DNA of 64,000 nucleotides, taken from NCBI GenBank assembly GCA_032622095.1, contig CP136067.1, positions 136,281,990-136,345,989 on the forward strand, given 5' to 3'. Both the position numbers and the translations under genes were made by a program. This document shows positions 28,744-38,096 of this stretch, piece after piece. The DNA is from Siphonodentalium dalli. Taxonomy: Eukaryota; Mollusca; Scaphopoda; Gadilida; Siphonodentaliidae. Below the pieces are notes generated by a model. The model was not told the DNA's origin. It did no database searches and was given only the letters and a program-made list of their open reading frames with translations. The stretch's first letter is position 1. Each line of letters starts with the position of its first letter.

Positions 28744-31542
28744 AATTCGGCGTACTGGGAAATTCCTATCAAAGAGAGCGATCGCCACAAGACAGCATTC
28801 TTGACGAAATATGGTAGTTTTCATCATAAACGACTCGCTTTCGGTTTGTGCAACTCGCCAAGTACGTATAGCCGTGCTATGAGCCTTGTATTGCGCGGTT
28901 TAAACTGGAACATTGCCCTCGCCTTCTTGGACGACGTTTTGGTGGTCTCAGAATCATTCCCGGAGTCCGTAGCCAATTTACGTACAGTCCTAGACAGGTT
29001 TCGTAAATATGAGTTACGATTGAAGCCCAGAAAATGCTCTCTATTTCAAAGAAAGACAGAGTTTTTGGGTAGGATGATAGATGGCAAGGGTATGGCCATG
29101 ACTGATAAATCATGCGACACAGTCAAAAACTGGCCTATTCCTAAAAACTGCAAAGACGTAGAGAGATTTCTAGGATTGACAAGCTATCACAGAGTGTTTG
29201 TGAAAAATTTCTCAACACTTGCGGCTCCTTTATATCTCCTGACGGGGAAGAAGGTGTCATTTGAATGGGGACAAGAACAGATGGAGGCCTTCAAAGCACT
29301 CAAAGAAGCTCTAACGTCACCCCCGGTGTTGGCATTGCCCGATGAATCGGGTACCTTTATCCTAGATGCAGATGCCTCCGACAAAGCAGTCGGCGCTGAA
29401 TTGCAACAGATCCAGGGCGGAGTGGAGAAAGTAATAGCATACGGAAGTCTGGCATTGAATAAAGAACAGAGAAATTACTGTACCACTCGGAAAGAACTCC
29501 TAGCAGTGGTGGTGTTTACCAGAATGTATCGGCACTATTTTCTGGGACGTCCTTTCATCACCAGGACAGATCATGCTAGTCTAACCTGGTTACTGAATTT
29601 TAAAAAGCCACAAGGTCAAATCGCTCGTTGGCTCGAAGAGCTGAGCCAGTATCAGATGACCATTCAGCATAGACCAGGAGTTAAACATCAGAATGCAGAT
29701 GCTTTGTCCAGGTTGACGGAGGAAGACCATTGCCGAAATTATAAGGCTGGAGTGGAACTGAATGATCTTCCATGTAAGGGGTGCCAATACTGTCAAAAGG
29801 CAAAAGAGAAATGGGGACAGTTTTATGACGAAGTTGATGAAGTTATTCCTCTTACGAGGATAAATCAAATCCAAGCCCACAACGCTTGGGATACAATCGG
29901 CAGCACCTCCAGTGGGTGTCTGAAATGTCCCAGGCTGTGGCCATGGGATCCGGGTGGAGAAATACCTTGCAATGCTCCGGGATGTTCTCCAATGGAGGAA
30001 CATTTCTCATTAATGCCTGTCGTCGTTAATACATATAGTCCCAAAGGGGATTCAGTTGAGGTAAGTCAACAATCAGCTGACAAAAAATGGACGATCGATA
30101 CAGGTAAGCAGGGTGAGATCGACGGTGGAAAGGTAGGTGGTAATGAAATGAAAGATCCAATCACAAATAAGGTACAGGTACAACGGGTGGTGGAAGGAAG
30201 CATTGTGGAGATTGGCTACTCTGTGGAGTGTCCACATCTGGAAATTGTCACAGCCAGTCAAGTACTCGCTGATTCATTACCCTTCCAAGTCTACTCCACT
30301 GAGGAACTCAAAACTGCACAAGAAGATGATAACAACCTGAGCAAGGTATTAGGTTGGATGAAACCAGATAGGAACCCACAAGAGGGTGAATTATTCGGCT
30401 CGAGCCCAACGTCCAAATACCTGTGGATTAACAAGGACAGATTACAGATTATCAATGGAGTTTTGTGGATGAAGAATAAAAATGATGTTCTTGTAAGAGT
30501 CCTACCTTGGGACCTACAAGGACAAGCCATGCGAATGTGCCATGATATTCCAGTGGCGGGCCACCAGGGAATAGAACGAACCCTGGAGCGCGTGAAACAA
30601 AACTTCATCTGGCATAATCTCAGCACAGACGTGAAACGATTTGTGGCAGGCTATCAGAGATGTAACCAAAGCAAAAAGCCGAATAGGAAAGCAAAAAATC
30701 CCCTAATTGTATTTCATGCCAGTTACCCAATGGAACGTGTTCACCTTGATTTCCTAGGGTCGCTGCCAACAACGGAACGAGGGGCAGAATACGTTCTGGT
30801 AATGGTAGATCAATTTACAAAATGGGTAGAATGCATCCCATTACCATCCCAAACAGCAGAGATCACAGCTCAGGCAGCAATAAACGAATTCTTTTCAAGA
30901 TTCGGCTACCCCTTCCAAATTTTCACAGATCAAGGAGCAAACTTTCAGAGTAAATTGTTCACGGCAATGTGTACCTTGATGAAAATCCACAAGACCAGAA
31001 CCACGGCTTATCGACCATCTGGGAATGGACAAGCAGAGATCCAAAAAAAGACACTGATGGCCGCTGTTCGCTGTTTTGTGGATAAATGTCTGACACAGTG
31101 GGACCAATACCTACCCCAAATTGCCGGAGCCCTACGATCCTCTGTAAATCGTCACACCGGCTTTACACCCAATAAGCTGATGCTAGGCCGAGAAGTAAAC
31201 CAACCAGCATCTCTAATGTTCGGAGATCCAAGTCCCGAAGAGGTGGGCGTCCATCAATACCTGGACACATTTGTAAAAAATATTAAAGAGGCCCACGAGG
31301 TGGCTCGGGAAATTTTGGAAACCACACAGGAAAGAACTAAGAGAGATTATGATACGAAGATTATACAAAATAGTTATCGACCGGGAGAGCTGGTGTATAT
31401 TTTGGACACCGCTGTTGTAAAGGGTACACCGAAAAAACTAGCACCTGTTTGGAAAGGACCAGCCATACTATTCAAGAAATTAACCCCATACCTGTATGTC
31501 ATACGACTGCAAAAAAACAGAATACACCACCAACCACGATAG
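28744..31542 (+). CDS. pol: Gypsy Pol, rest of RT, RNase H and integrase core
   Basis: In-phase continuation of pol after the TGA. RT has AFGLCNSPSTYSRAM and the catalytic box FLDD (28924-28935; Phe replaces the more common Tyr). RNase H (29340-29710) keeps DADASDKAVGAEL, TTRKELLAV and TRTDHASL. A Cys-rich linker follows (CKGCQYC, CLKC, CNAPGC; ~29770-29985). Integrase begins near 30530; in its HHCC module the first Cys is Tyr (codon 30652-30654, GYQRC). The DDE core is complete, with HLDF, FTDQG and GQAE at D-35-E spacing. A GPY/F-like module (PGELVYIL, VWKGPAILFKKLTPYLYVIR) ends the frame, which closes at TAG 31540-31542 after a frameshift near 31511-31518. Confidence 0.9.
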   Translation, partial: NSAYWEIPIKESDRHKTAFLTKYGSFHHKRLAFGLCNSPSTYSRAMSLVLRGLNWNIALAFLDDVLVVSESFPESVANLRTVLDRFRKYELRLKPRKCSLFQRKTEFLGRMIDGKGMAMTDKSCDTVKNWPIPKNCKDVERFLGLTSYHRVFVKNFSTLAAPLYLLTGKKVSFEWGQEQMEAFKALKEALTSPPVLALPDESGTFILDADASDKAVGAELQQIQGGVEKVIAYGSLALNKEQRNYCTTRKELLAVVVFTRMYRHYFLGRPFITRTDHASLTWLLNFKKPQGQIARWLEELSQYQMTIQHRPGVKHQNADALSRLTEEDHCRNYKAGVELNDLPCKGCQYCQKAKEKWGQFYDEVDEVIPLTRINQIQAHNAWDTIGSTSSGCLKCPRLWPWDPGGEIPCNAPGCSPMEEHFSLMPVVVNTYSPKGDSVEVSQQSADKKWTIDTGKQGEIDGGKVGGNEMKDPITNKVQVQRVVEGSIVEIGYSVECPHLEIVTASQVLADSLPFQVYSTEELKTAQEDDNNLSKVLGWMKPDRNPQEGELFGSSPTSKYLWINKDRLQIINGVLWMKNKNDVLVRVLPWDLQGQAMRMCHDIPVAGHQGIERTLERVKQNFIWHNLSTDVKRFVAGYQRCNQSKKPNRKAKNPLIVFHASYPMERVHLDFLGSLPTTERGAEYVLVMVDQFTKWVECIPLPSQTAEITAQAAINEFFSRFGYPFQIFTDQGANFQSKLFTAMCTLMKIHKTRTTAYRPSGNGQAEIQKKTLMAAVRCFVDKCLTQWDQYLPQIAGALRSSVNRHTGFTPNKLMLGREVNQPASLMFGDPSPEEVGVHQYLDTFVKNIKEAHEVAREILETTQERTKRDYDTKIIQNSYRPGELVYILDTAVVKGTPKKLAPVWKGPAILFKKLTPYLYVIRLQKNRIHHQPR

Positions 31543-32020
31543 AATGAAGTTATGCCTGGACCGGGAAGTGCCACCATGGCTGAAAAGCTTTGTGGACAAC
31601 CCGTTTAGTCCGGGCGACTTAGTCGAGACCTATAATACAACCATGAAAAAGAAAGGTAAAAATGTGAGTCCGGATTGGACAGGTCCCGGTGTCATTACCA
31701 AGAAAATTTCACCTTTTCTGTATGAGGTAAGAAACGAAGGGACTATGGGTTGTTACCTACCAGACCGAATCCGACAAAGGAAAGGTAAGACTATTCCACC
31801 TTGGATTAAAACGATTAGGAAGGAACTGTCGTTAGTGACCCCAAAAAACAAAACCGAATATTGTTTTTGCCATCGTGCTGAGGAAGGGTTTATGGTCCAA
31901 TGTAACACCTGTGAAGAGTGGTTTCATGGCCCCTGTGTAAAAATTTCGGCAGACGATGCAAAACACATGGACATCTTTCTCTGTCGAAATTGCCAACGAC
32001 AACCCATTCGGAAAGTCTAA
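31496..32020 (+). CDS. pol: Integrase C-terminus with second GPY/F-like module and PHD finger
   Basis: This frame overlaps the end of the previous one and continues pol after a frameshift in the A-run near 31511-31518; the first residues before that point are out of frame. It contains NHDRMKLCLDREVPPWLK, the usual segment just after the integrase GPY/F module. A second GPY/F-like stretch follows (FSPGDLV, DWTGPGVITKKISPFLYEVR), then a PHD finger at residues ~121-167. Its Cys4-His-Cys3 ligands are all visible: CFC, MVQCNTC, WFHGPC and FLCRNC. The WFH and spacing resemble PHDs that read methylated histone H3K4. This domain would sit where chromoviruses carry a chromodomain, so it may direct integration. 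The start codon is arbitrary. Confidence 0.82.
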   Translation: MSYDCKKTEYTTNHDRMKLCLDREVPPWLKSFVDNPFSPGDLVETYNTTMKKKGKNVSPDWTGPGVITKKISPFLYEVRNEGTMGCYLPDRIRQRKGKTIPPWIKTIRKELSLVTPKNKTEYCFCHRAEEGFMVQCNTCEEWFHGPCVKISADDAKHMDIFLCRNCQRQPIRKV

Positions 32021-32560
32021 CATAGGGTACTATTGGGGTATTCCTACCAAGGCTTACTCACAATATGCCCTCTTTGTACTTTAAACCTAGACGTGTACAT
32101 GTCCTTATTAGGGTCCTTACCTTCCAGGTACGGCTACGTGTTACACCAATCTAGTTACGGGGCAGGATACCTCTTCCATGGGTCCACAGAATCTGTCCTT
32201 CGACATCTGCTCGGGTTATGGCTTCGACCGGGTATAATCTTCTTTCCGGAACCAGTCAACTTGGGACACCTCTTCCATAAAATCTCGTCTCTTCAAGTGA
32301 AGCCGCAGAATCTTTCCGCTGACATCAATGAATTAGGATTTGATCGGAATATTTCTTCGACCTGGTATAACCTTCTTTCCGGTATCAGCTGGCGACATCT
32401 CTTCCATGATATCAGCATCTTTTCGTCAACATCTGTTCGGGATATCGCATTGCACCGATATAATCATCTTTCCGGAGTCATCGTGGGACATCTCTTCCAT
32501 AGAATCTCGTCTTTTCAAGGAGATGTATATCAACATGTTAATAATCTTTCAATAAGTTAA
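32021..32560 (+). repeat. Spacer with ~110-bp degenerate tandem repeats
   Basis: Three diverged units at about 32225-32530 share tataatcttctttccgga-like, then gggacatctcttccat, then atctcgtcttttcaag words. The stretch is open in the frame of the PHD ORF and the third ORF. The segment gaattaggatttgatcggaa (32329) is matched by gaattgggattcaaccggga (32696) inside the third ORF, linking spacer and ORF. I see no conserved domain, so I treat it as repeat-derived and not as a gene. Confidence 0.6.
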
Positions 32561-32581
32561 TAATCTTTCAATAACATTAAG

Positions 32582-35242
32582 ATGGAACAGGATAAATCGC
32601 CACCGAGAACTTGGCAGAGAGCTGCAAGGATCACGGAACGAGTCAAAGATGTATGCGGTCAACGCCGCCTCTTAAATAATAATCTTTTTTTCAACGAATT
32701 GGGATTCAACCGGGATATTTCTACCTCAAATATAAAGGAGTTAATCCTCCAGCAATATAATCTGGCAGTAAACTTGAAGGAGGCCCGGTGGATTATTGAA
32801 TGCCGACGTAATGCGGAATCCATACTCTCAAACCGCTGGATAGATGAGAATATTCCGCGTTTAGATGGAAAACCTAGAAGAATCCACCATCATTCGACAC
32901 ATACTTCATCATATTTCAACCCCTCTTCATATGAGGATATTCGTACAAAGGGAAGCAAAATTTTATACGGGAACTCCTTTTCTTCCGTATCTACCTCTAC
33001 ATGTAATAGACGGACGTCTGATAGGAATAAGTCTTTGGATAGTCGTCAGGGGTCATCCCTCAGTGCCCCGGGAACTGCTCAGCGTTCTTTACGGGGTAGA
33101 GACCTTCCAGAACCATCCCACCTGGCTTCGTCGCATCACCAACCACAGCATCCGAGCGCACGCTACAGGTATGCTAGAGATAGGAGTAGGTCACCCTTAA
33201 AGGATCGAGCCAGGCAACGAAGTCCGCGTCCGAGACAGCCTTCTCACCGTCATGCATTTCTGGATAAGCGACGACGGCAATCTCCTATTTCATCTCGTTT
33301 TCCACCCTCAACTAAAATCGGGAAACGTTCACCAGATACGAAACCGCCACCACCTTCTTCAGAGGGACGAGTCCAGAACTCTTCAACTCAGGGGGTTAAG
33401 CCAATGGATTCTTCACAAAATCAACCACCTCTGGACACTCGGGTACTTCTTCCAGTAGAGAATCTCCCAGTATCTACTCCGGTCCGTCTTCAAGTATCGC
33501 CTGAGGACTCGGCCTACCATGGTTCATTGATAGGGAAGGATAATCTCTCTGTACCTGCATCCAGTTGCTCCTCCTTGACCCGAACAGTCAAGTTCGTCCA
33601 GTCAACGATGGAACATCCCGAACCGCAGAATACTGCATCCACCGTTTTCATTCCGCCTACGTATCCCGTCTCATCCGTGTCGTCGGGGATAACAAAAGCG
33701 ACAAGAAGAGTTTTTCTACGCCCCAGATCGGATTCAATGGTCATCTCTTCTCAACATGCCCAGAACAATAAGTCCGCAACGGTCAAGGAAACGTCATCTC
33801 TATGCCCGCTTTGTCACTCGCACCCTAAAAAGCTTAAGAGACACTTTATGATCTGCCATCTACCCATGACTGTCTGGGAGACACGAACCATGGACAAACC
33901 TCTTCCGGAAGATTTGGAATTGGTACTCCTATTCCTGGCAACAAGACTACAATGTTCCTTGTCCGATCTCATCATGAAAAGCCAACAGAGTCCCGTCTCT
34001 ATTCCAACGAATACTCCGATCACACCAGAGTGCGAGGGTATAACGTCAACTCTTCAGAATTATCTCACGACTACTTATAACTGGAAAGCTGTATCAAGTT
34101 ATTCACTACATCCAGTAAATTGTGTGGCCGCTCTTCTACATTGGCGTCCTCTCTGCAGCCTATTAATATATCTTTCCGCAGAAGAGCAACATAAATTCCA
34201 GAAACTGGCACCCGGTCGACTGAGTCACTTTGTTACCAAAGCCGCTTCCACTCGCCTTAGAGCTTGTAACAGAGCGTCACAACTTTCATCAGAACCACTC
34301 TCAATTGGGGAGGTACCTGTCAAGGATATGGCCCAGCCCGCTGCTCTTAGTATCTTTTCTTCCGCCACGATAGTCTTTCCGGAACCCGCCATGGGTATCT
34401 TTTCTTCCGCCACAACAGCCTCACCGAAACCTGCCATGGGTGTAACCCAGGCTTCTGCCTTGGGTATCCTTTCTTCCGCCACAACAGCTGCAACGGAACC
34501 TGCCATGGGTATAACCCAATCCGCTGCCTTGGGCATCTTTTCTTCCGCCACGATAGTCTCACCGGAATCTGCCATTGGTATGGATCCACCGGAGGTCTCG
34601 GGTATCTTTTCTTCCACCACAAAGGACTCATCGGAACCGGTCAGGGGTCCTGTCCAGTTTACTGCTCGGGGTAACCTTTCTTCCGCCCCTCCGTTCGTCA
34701 CTCCTGATTCATCGGAACCTGCCATGGGTGAGGAGTCATTTGAGACTCATGGTATCTCTTCTTTCACCGAATCGATGGACATCCAACCAGGAACCCTTTG
34801 GGTTGTCAAAGATTCCTATTCCGGTGACGAAAGCAACACCGAAACAACTTCACCATTTTCTTCATTCCGGCCACGAAATAGGATAAGCCAAATCGACTTG
34901 CCATTCCTTCCGCCTCCACCCCATGCTTTTGGATCGGCTAGAGTAGCCATCGACTCGCATTTCCACCTCGACCGGATGCAGGATAGTCTGGGACGAGATG
35001 TATATACCCTCAACGATATGCTAAGTGACCGACCACGTCCAACGCCTTCTACACCAATCAACCTCATAGGGGGTGTTATGGTTTGCTGTGATCCATCTAC
35101 ATATCCGACATCTTTTGAGGAGGGGTCTCCGTTCAAGACGGCAGTGGGGCTACACCCCACTGCCGTCTTGAACGGAGACCCCTCCTCAAAAGGTAACCAT
35201 GGTGATCAAACAGAAATGGTGAATACTCTTAAAGTGATGTGA
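32582..35242 (+). CDS. Third ORF of the retroelement: RS-rich, zinc finger, truncated TatD-like domain
   Basis: 886 aa, ATG at 32582 (MEQDKSPPRTWQ), 40 bases after the last spacer repeats. Residues 1-~95 are charged and helical (ELGFNRDIS, WIIECRRNAESI). About 165-240 is Arg/Ser-rich (RDRSRSPLKDRARQRSP). Near 405-425 is a zinc-finger-like CPLC...RHFMICH. About 585-720 is a Ser/Ala/Pro repeat (IFSSATIVSPE type). From ~788 the sequence AIDSHFHLDRM carries the HxH metal motif of TatD nucleases, followed by GGVMVCCDPSTYP and AVGLHP, the next TatD strands. The domain stops there because the DNA turns back in a palindrome (35112-35192); the last ~28 residues are palindrome and tandem-repeat translation. 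TatD proteins are metal-dependent nucleases. The role here is unknown and this copy cannot fold a full barrel. Confidence 0.78.
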   Translation: MEQDKSPPRTWQRAARITERVKDVCGQRRLLNNNLFFNELGFNRDISTSNIKELILQQYNLAVNLKEARWIIECRRNAESILSNRWIDENIPRLDGKPRRIHHHSTHTSSYFNPSSYEDIRTKGSKILYGNSFSSVSTSTCNRRTSDRNKSLDSRQGSSLSAPGTAQRSLRGRDLPEPSHLASSHHQPQHPSARYRYARDRSRSPLKDRARQRSPRPRQPSHRHAFLDKRRRQSPISSRFPPSTKIGKRSPDTKPPPPSSEGRVQNSSTQGVKPMDSSQNQPPLDTRVLLPVENLPVSTPVRLQVSPEDSAYHGSLIGKDNLSVPASSCSSLTRTVKFVQSTMEHPEPQNTASTVFIPPTYPVSSVSSGITKATRRVFLRPRSDSMVISSQHAQNNKSATVKETSSLCPLCHSHPKKLKRHFMICHLPMTVWETRTMDKPLPEDLELVLLFLATRLQCSLSDLIMKSQQSPVSIPTNTPITPECEGITSTLQNYLTTTYNWKAVSSYSLHPVNCVAALLHWRPLCSLLIYLSAEEQHKFQKLAPGRLSHFVTKAASTRLRACNRASQLSSEPLSIGEVPVKDMAQPAALSIFSSATIVFPEPAMGIFSSATTASPKPAMGVTQASALGILSSATTAATEPAMGITQSAALGIFSSATIVSPESAIGMDPPEVSGIFSSTTKDSSEPVRGPVQFTARGNLSSAPPFVTPDSSEPAMGEESFETHGISSFTESMDIQPGTLWVVKDSYSGDESNTETTSPFSSFRPRNRISQIDLPFLPPPPHAFGSARVAIDSHFHLDRMQDSLGRDVYTLNDMLSDRPRPTPSTPINLIGGVMVCCDPSTYPTSFEEGSPFKTAVGLHPTAVLNGDPSSKGNHGDQTEMVNTLKVM
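34330..34735 (+). repeat. In-frame degenerate repeats in the third ORF
   Basis: Repeats of the type tatcttttcttccgccac, then ccggaacctgccatgggt, about 57-84 bp long, encode FSSAT...PEPAMG units. Similar ctttccggaa and tcttcca words occur in the 32.2-32.5 kb spacer, which suggests a common origin. Confidence 0.75.
35112..35192. repeat. Perfect 81-bp palindrome at the truncation of the TatD domain
   Basis: Arms of 38 bp (cttttgaggaggggtctccg ... and its exact reverse complement) around a 5-base loop. The left arm is in-frame coding sequence of the third ORF up to AVGLH. The right arm is its inverted copy. Confidence 0.97.
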
Positions 35243-35395
35243 AACTATCCGGTAGGGTGATCAAATAGAAATGGTGAATACTCTTAAAGTGATGTGCAAC
35301 TATCCGGTAGGGTGATCAAATAGAAATGGTGAATACTCTTAAAGTGATGTGAAACTATCCGGTAGGGTGATCAAATAGAAATGGTGAATACTCTT
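35201..35395. repeat. 55-bp tandem repeat
   Basis: The word ggtgatcaaatagaaatggt recurs at 35201, 35256, 35311 and 35366 with almost no divergence (period 55 bp). It directly follows the palindrome. Confidence 0.95.
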
Positions 35396-35880
35396 GTTCA
35401 AAGTAGTTAGTTTGACAAATACTACATGTATATCTAAATTGACAACACACACCGCCATTCTTATAATTAATTAAATGCAGTGACTGCCGATGGCGAAAAC
35501 GTTAGTTTATCGTCGATAGAAGCGTCCCGATTCGAGTAGTAAATATTTACAATTTAGCGTAGTTCAGACAATGTTTTCTATGGAGTGGTAAGGTAGATTT
35601 GCTTGATATTTTCGGTGATGTTAGTAGAATTCTACATTCATTCACCCGAACACGTACATAATATGTCTTTAAGAGGATGTAAATTTAGAGCTACGTTCAA
35701 GAAAACTCTATCACATCAAATCATATCCAAGTACATTGTCGATTGCAAAAATAAAATATTCTTTCTTGATATTTCACCCGTCTGGTCATAACGAGTTCAA
35801 TTAATTTGCACACGTATCAATTAAATATATCGTAATGAACTCGATGTGACCAGCTACTATAATGACACCCATTGAACTAT
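35396..35880. other. Spacer, no gene recognised
   Basis: No LTR, gene or clear repeat was recognised between the tandem repeat and the LINE 3' end. Confidence 0.4.
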
Positions 35881-35902
35881 ATATATATATGGGGAACTAG
35901 GA

Positions 35903-36780
35903 ATGTACCCAATTACAGTTGGGATCAAAACCCGCTACCTCGGTTATTGGGCAAAAGTTATCTCAATGCCTACCCATAGGACCCCACTTATGCTATATTA
36001 TGTTATGTATACTTTGTATTGCAAATTTTTTTTTAATAATCCATGGATAAGAGGAATACATGACTCCCTTAATAAAATTGGTATGAGTAATGTTTTGCAC
36101 AGAAAGTATCGACTATAGACCGATTTAACCGGACCGTTGAGCAAAGATTACGTGACTGTTATCTTCAAAGTTGGTGGTCAACAATATCCACATCGAGTAA
36201 ATATGCATTTTATAGAATTATTAAAACACACTTCGAACGTGAACAATTTCTCTCTATATGTGATAATACAACTGTGAATAATATCATTCGATTTCGGACA
36301 AGAAATCACAAACTACCAATTGAACAAGGTGCTTGGCTAAATACTGACTATTCAACCAGAGTATGTACACTTTGTACCAAAGAACTAGGCGATGAGTATC
36401 ACGTTATCATGAAGTGTACAAAATTAAATGAACTCAGATCGACCTATTTGAAACCATATTTCTATAGAAGACCGAATGCACACAAACTCTCGGAACTCTT
36501 TAATACTAGAAATAGAAATACTATTAGGAATCTGTCAACTTTCATAAGGATATTTTCGGCAAGTCCACTTGAGGCTAAAACACTGATATTCCATGAACTT
36601 ACCAAATATATAATAATGCACTCATGTATTCCTCATGTGAAATGTATTGTTATTATATGCCATATTTGAATATCTTGATGTTATAATATCTGTAATACCC
36701 TTTTCTGTAACATTTCTGTATATATCCACACATAGATGAACAGAATAAAATGAATCCGAATCTGAATCTGAATCTGAACA
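35903..36780 (+). pseudogene. LINE ORF2 C-terminus and 3' end, 5'-truncated
   Basis: The first frame (35903-36118) reads GYWAKVISMPTHRTPLMLYY and WIRGIHDSLNKIGMSN, typical of the region after RT in CR1/jockey-like LINEs. After a frameshift near 36110-36125, a second frame (open by 36274, to 36669) has RTRNHKLPIEQGAWLN, a CTLC...EYHVIMKC Cys/His motif and a long helical end. A 3' UTR follows with aataaaatg and a (GAATCT)n tail at ~36748-36776, which marks the element's 3' end. It has no RT core, so it is a dead 5'-truncated copy. The motifs resemble the fragments at 49853 and 52540 more than the LINE at 47476. Confidence 0.85.
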
Positions 36781-37790
36781 TAGCCCATGACTATAGTGTG
36801 ACTAGTATTAACGTTCACTGTCTTTCTGTCCTTATTTACATACAATCTGTATAGTTGACAATCGATGCCTACATGTACACTTGAATCTGGTCTGCGGATA
36901 TCCTCTATATATTATATTATATTATATTATATTATATATATATACTTATTATTTGGCAATTACCACCAGATAGTGGATAATTTGTTATTTATTTAAGGGA
37001 CTGCAGGAAGACGGTCACTATTGGCCATGCAGTCCCTGTACAATATCATTAATTTTGTACCTTTAGGTTAACTGTATGATGCTATGTTTATTGTACAAAT
37101 AAATATATCTATCTGTCTATCTGGTTAATTCAGAGTGAATAGTTGCAAAATCCTGGCTTCTGGTTCTAACATAGAAGTGATTCGGCTGGCAATACAACCA
37201 CTTAATTTCCTACATTGCCCATGCTGAATTTTTCAGTTTTGCTCCTTATAACCACCAGCTTCATGCTGCTCATTGCTGCACCAGCAAAATAAGTGACCAA
37301 TGCAAGCCAAAATTGATGGTCCGATCATACTCCGATCATGTACTCGTTTTATTAGTATATTGTTCATCAAAACATGTCTTAACTAGTTCCCTGTTCATCT
37401 ACATTTTGATTACATCCATAATGTTAAACATATTGTTAGTAGATTAATATCTGTTTTGTAAATAAATGTTTGGGTTATGAATAAATATGATCAGTCAATC
37501 AACTGACTAATGACGATAACGACACATGAAACCCGATGTTTTGAAGGACTCGTGACTTTTTTTTATTAAGCAATGGCAGATGCGTATTTGTCGTGACCCA
37601 AAGATGCCTTATTATCACACATTTGTACCAATTAGGGTGACACAACATGTGATGGAAGATATAACCAATTTTAAATGTCATGCATATATACCTAGAGTGT
37701 ATAGTCGACTCATGTTTACATTCATTTGCTCTTTGCATATAGATAAATTTTGTCTCCACTGTTAGAATTGCTATATTTATTTTTGATAGA
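36781..37790. other. Spacer with simple repeats and a possible LINE tail
   Basis: It contains an (ATATT)n microsatellite at ~36909-36948. A short atttattgtacaaataaata followed by atctatctgtctatctgg (37087-37123) could be another LINE 3' end. No coding sequence was recognised. Confidence 0.45.
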
Positions 37791-38096
37791 AATATTCAGT
37801 GTTGAAACTTCGGGCGCCTAAAACTTGGCGCCGGGCGAGATATTTTCCGACTCTCCTATAAAAGAGGTCGCAGAAATTGTTTCTGCATGGCGAAACACAT
37901 AGGCCGGGCGCCCACGTCTCGGGATATTGGAATCGTCCCTTGCGTGGCTATATACATATTACATGCATGGAATACTAAATTGAAGTAATTGCAACCCATG
38001 CACAGTTAAAATAGCTGTATTTACATTCATGTTGGCAATATTCAGTGCGGAATCTTCGGGAGCCCCCAGACAAATGGCGCCAGGACATATACGAAA
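37791..38096. repeat. Diverged duplicated segment, spacing ~245 bp
   Basis: The words atattcagtgttgaaacttc, gggcgcc and tggcgcc(g)gg at 37791-37851 recur in diverged form at 38036-38096 (atattcagtgcggaatcttc, gggagcc, tggcgccagg). Confidence 0.45.

Larger units (their letters stand above)
24704..35242 (+). mobile_element. Ty3/gypsy-type retroelement with PHD finger and TatD-like extra ORF
   Basis: Ordered on the + strand: Gag, zinc knuckle, protease, reverse transcriptase, RNase H, integrase, GPY/F-like modules, PHD finger, a repetitive spacer and a long third ORF. RT-RNase H-integrase order identifies Ty3/gypsy. Breaks seen are a TAG between Gag and zinc knuckle, a TGA in RT, a frameshift after the integrase core, and loss of the 3' end at a palindrome near 35112-35192. 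No LTRs were found, so the true ends are unknown and the limits given are those of the coding region. Membership of the third ORF in the same element is inferred from orientation and shared repeats. Confidence 0.85.

Noticed and set aside
34225-34725. Minus-strand frame opposite the third ORF
   Set aside because: Antisense by-product of the in-frame repeats (EEKIPMAGS-type units).
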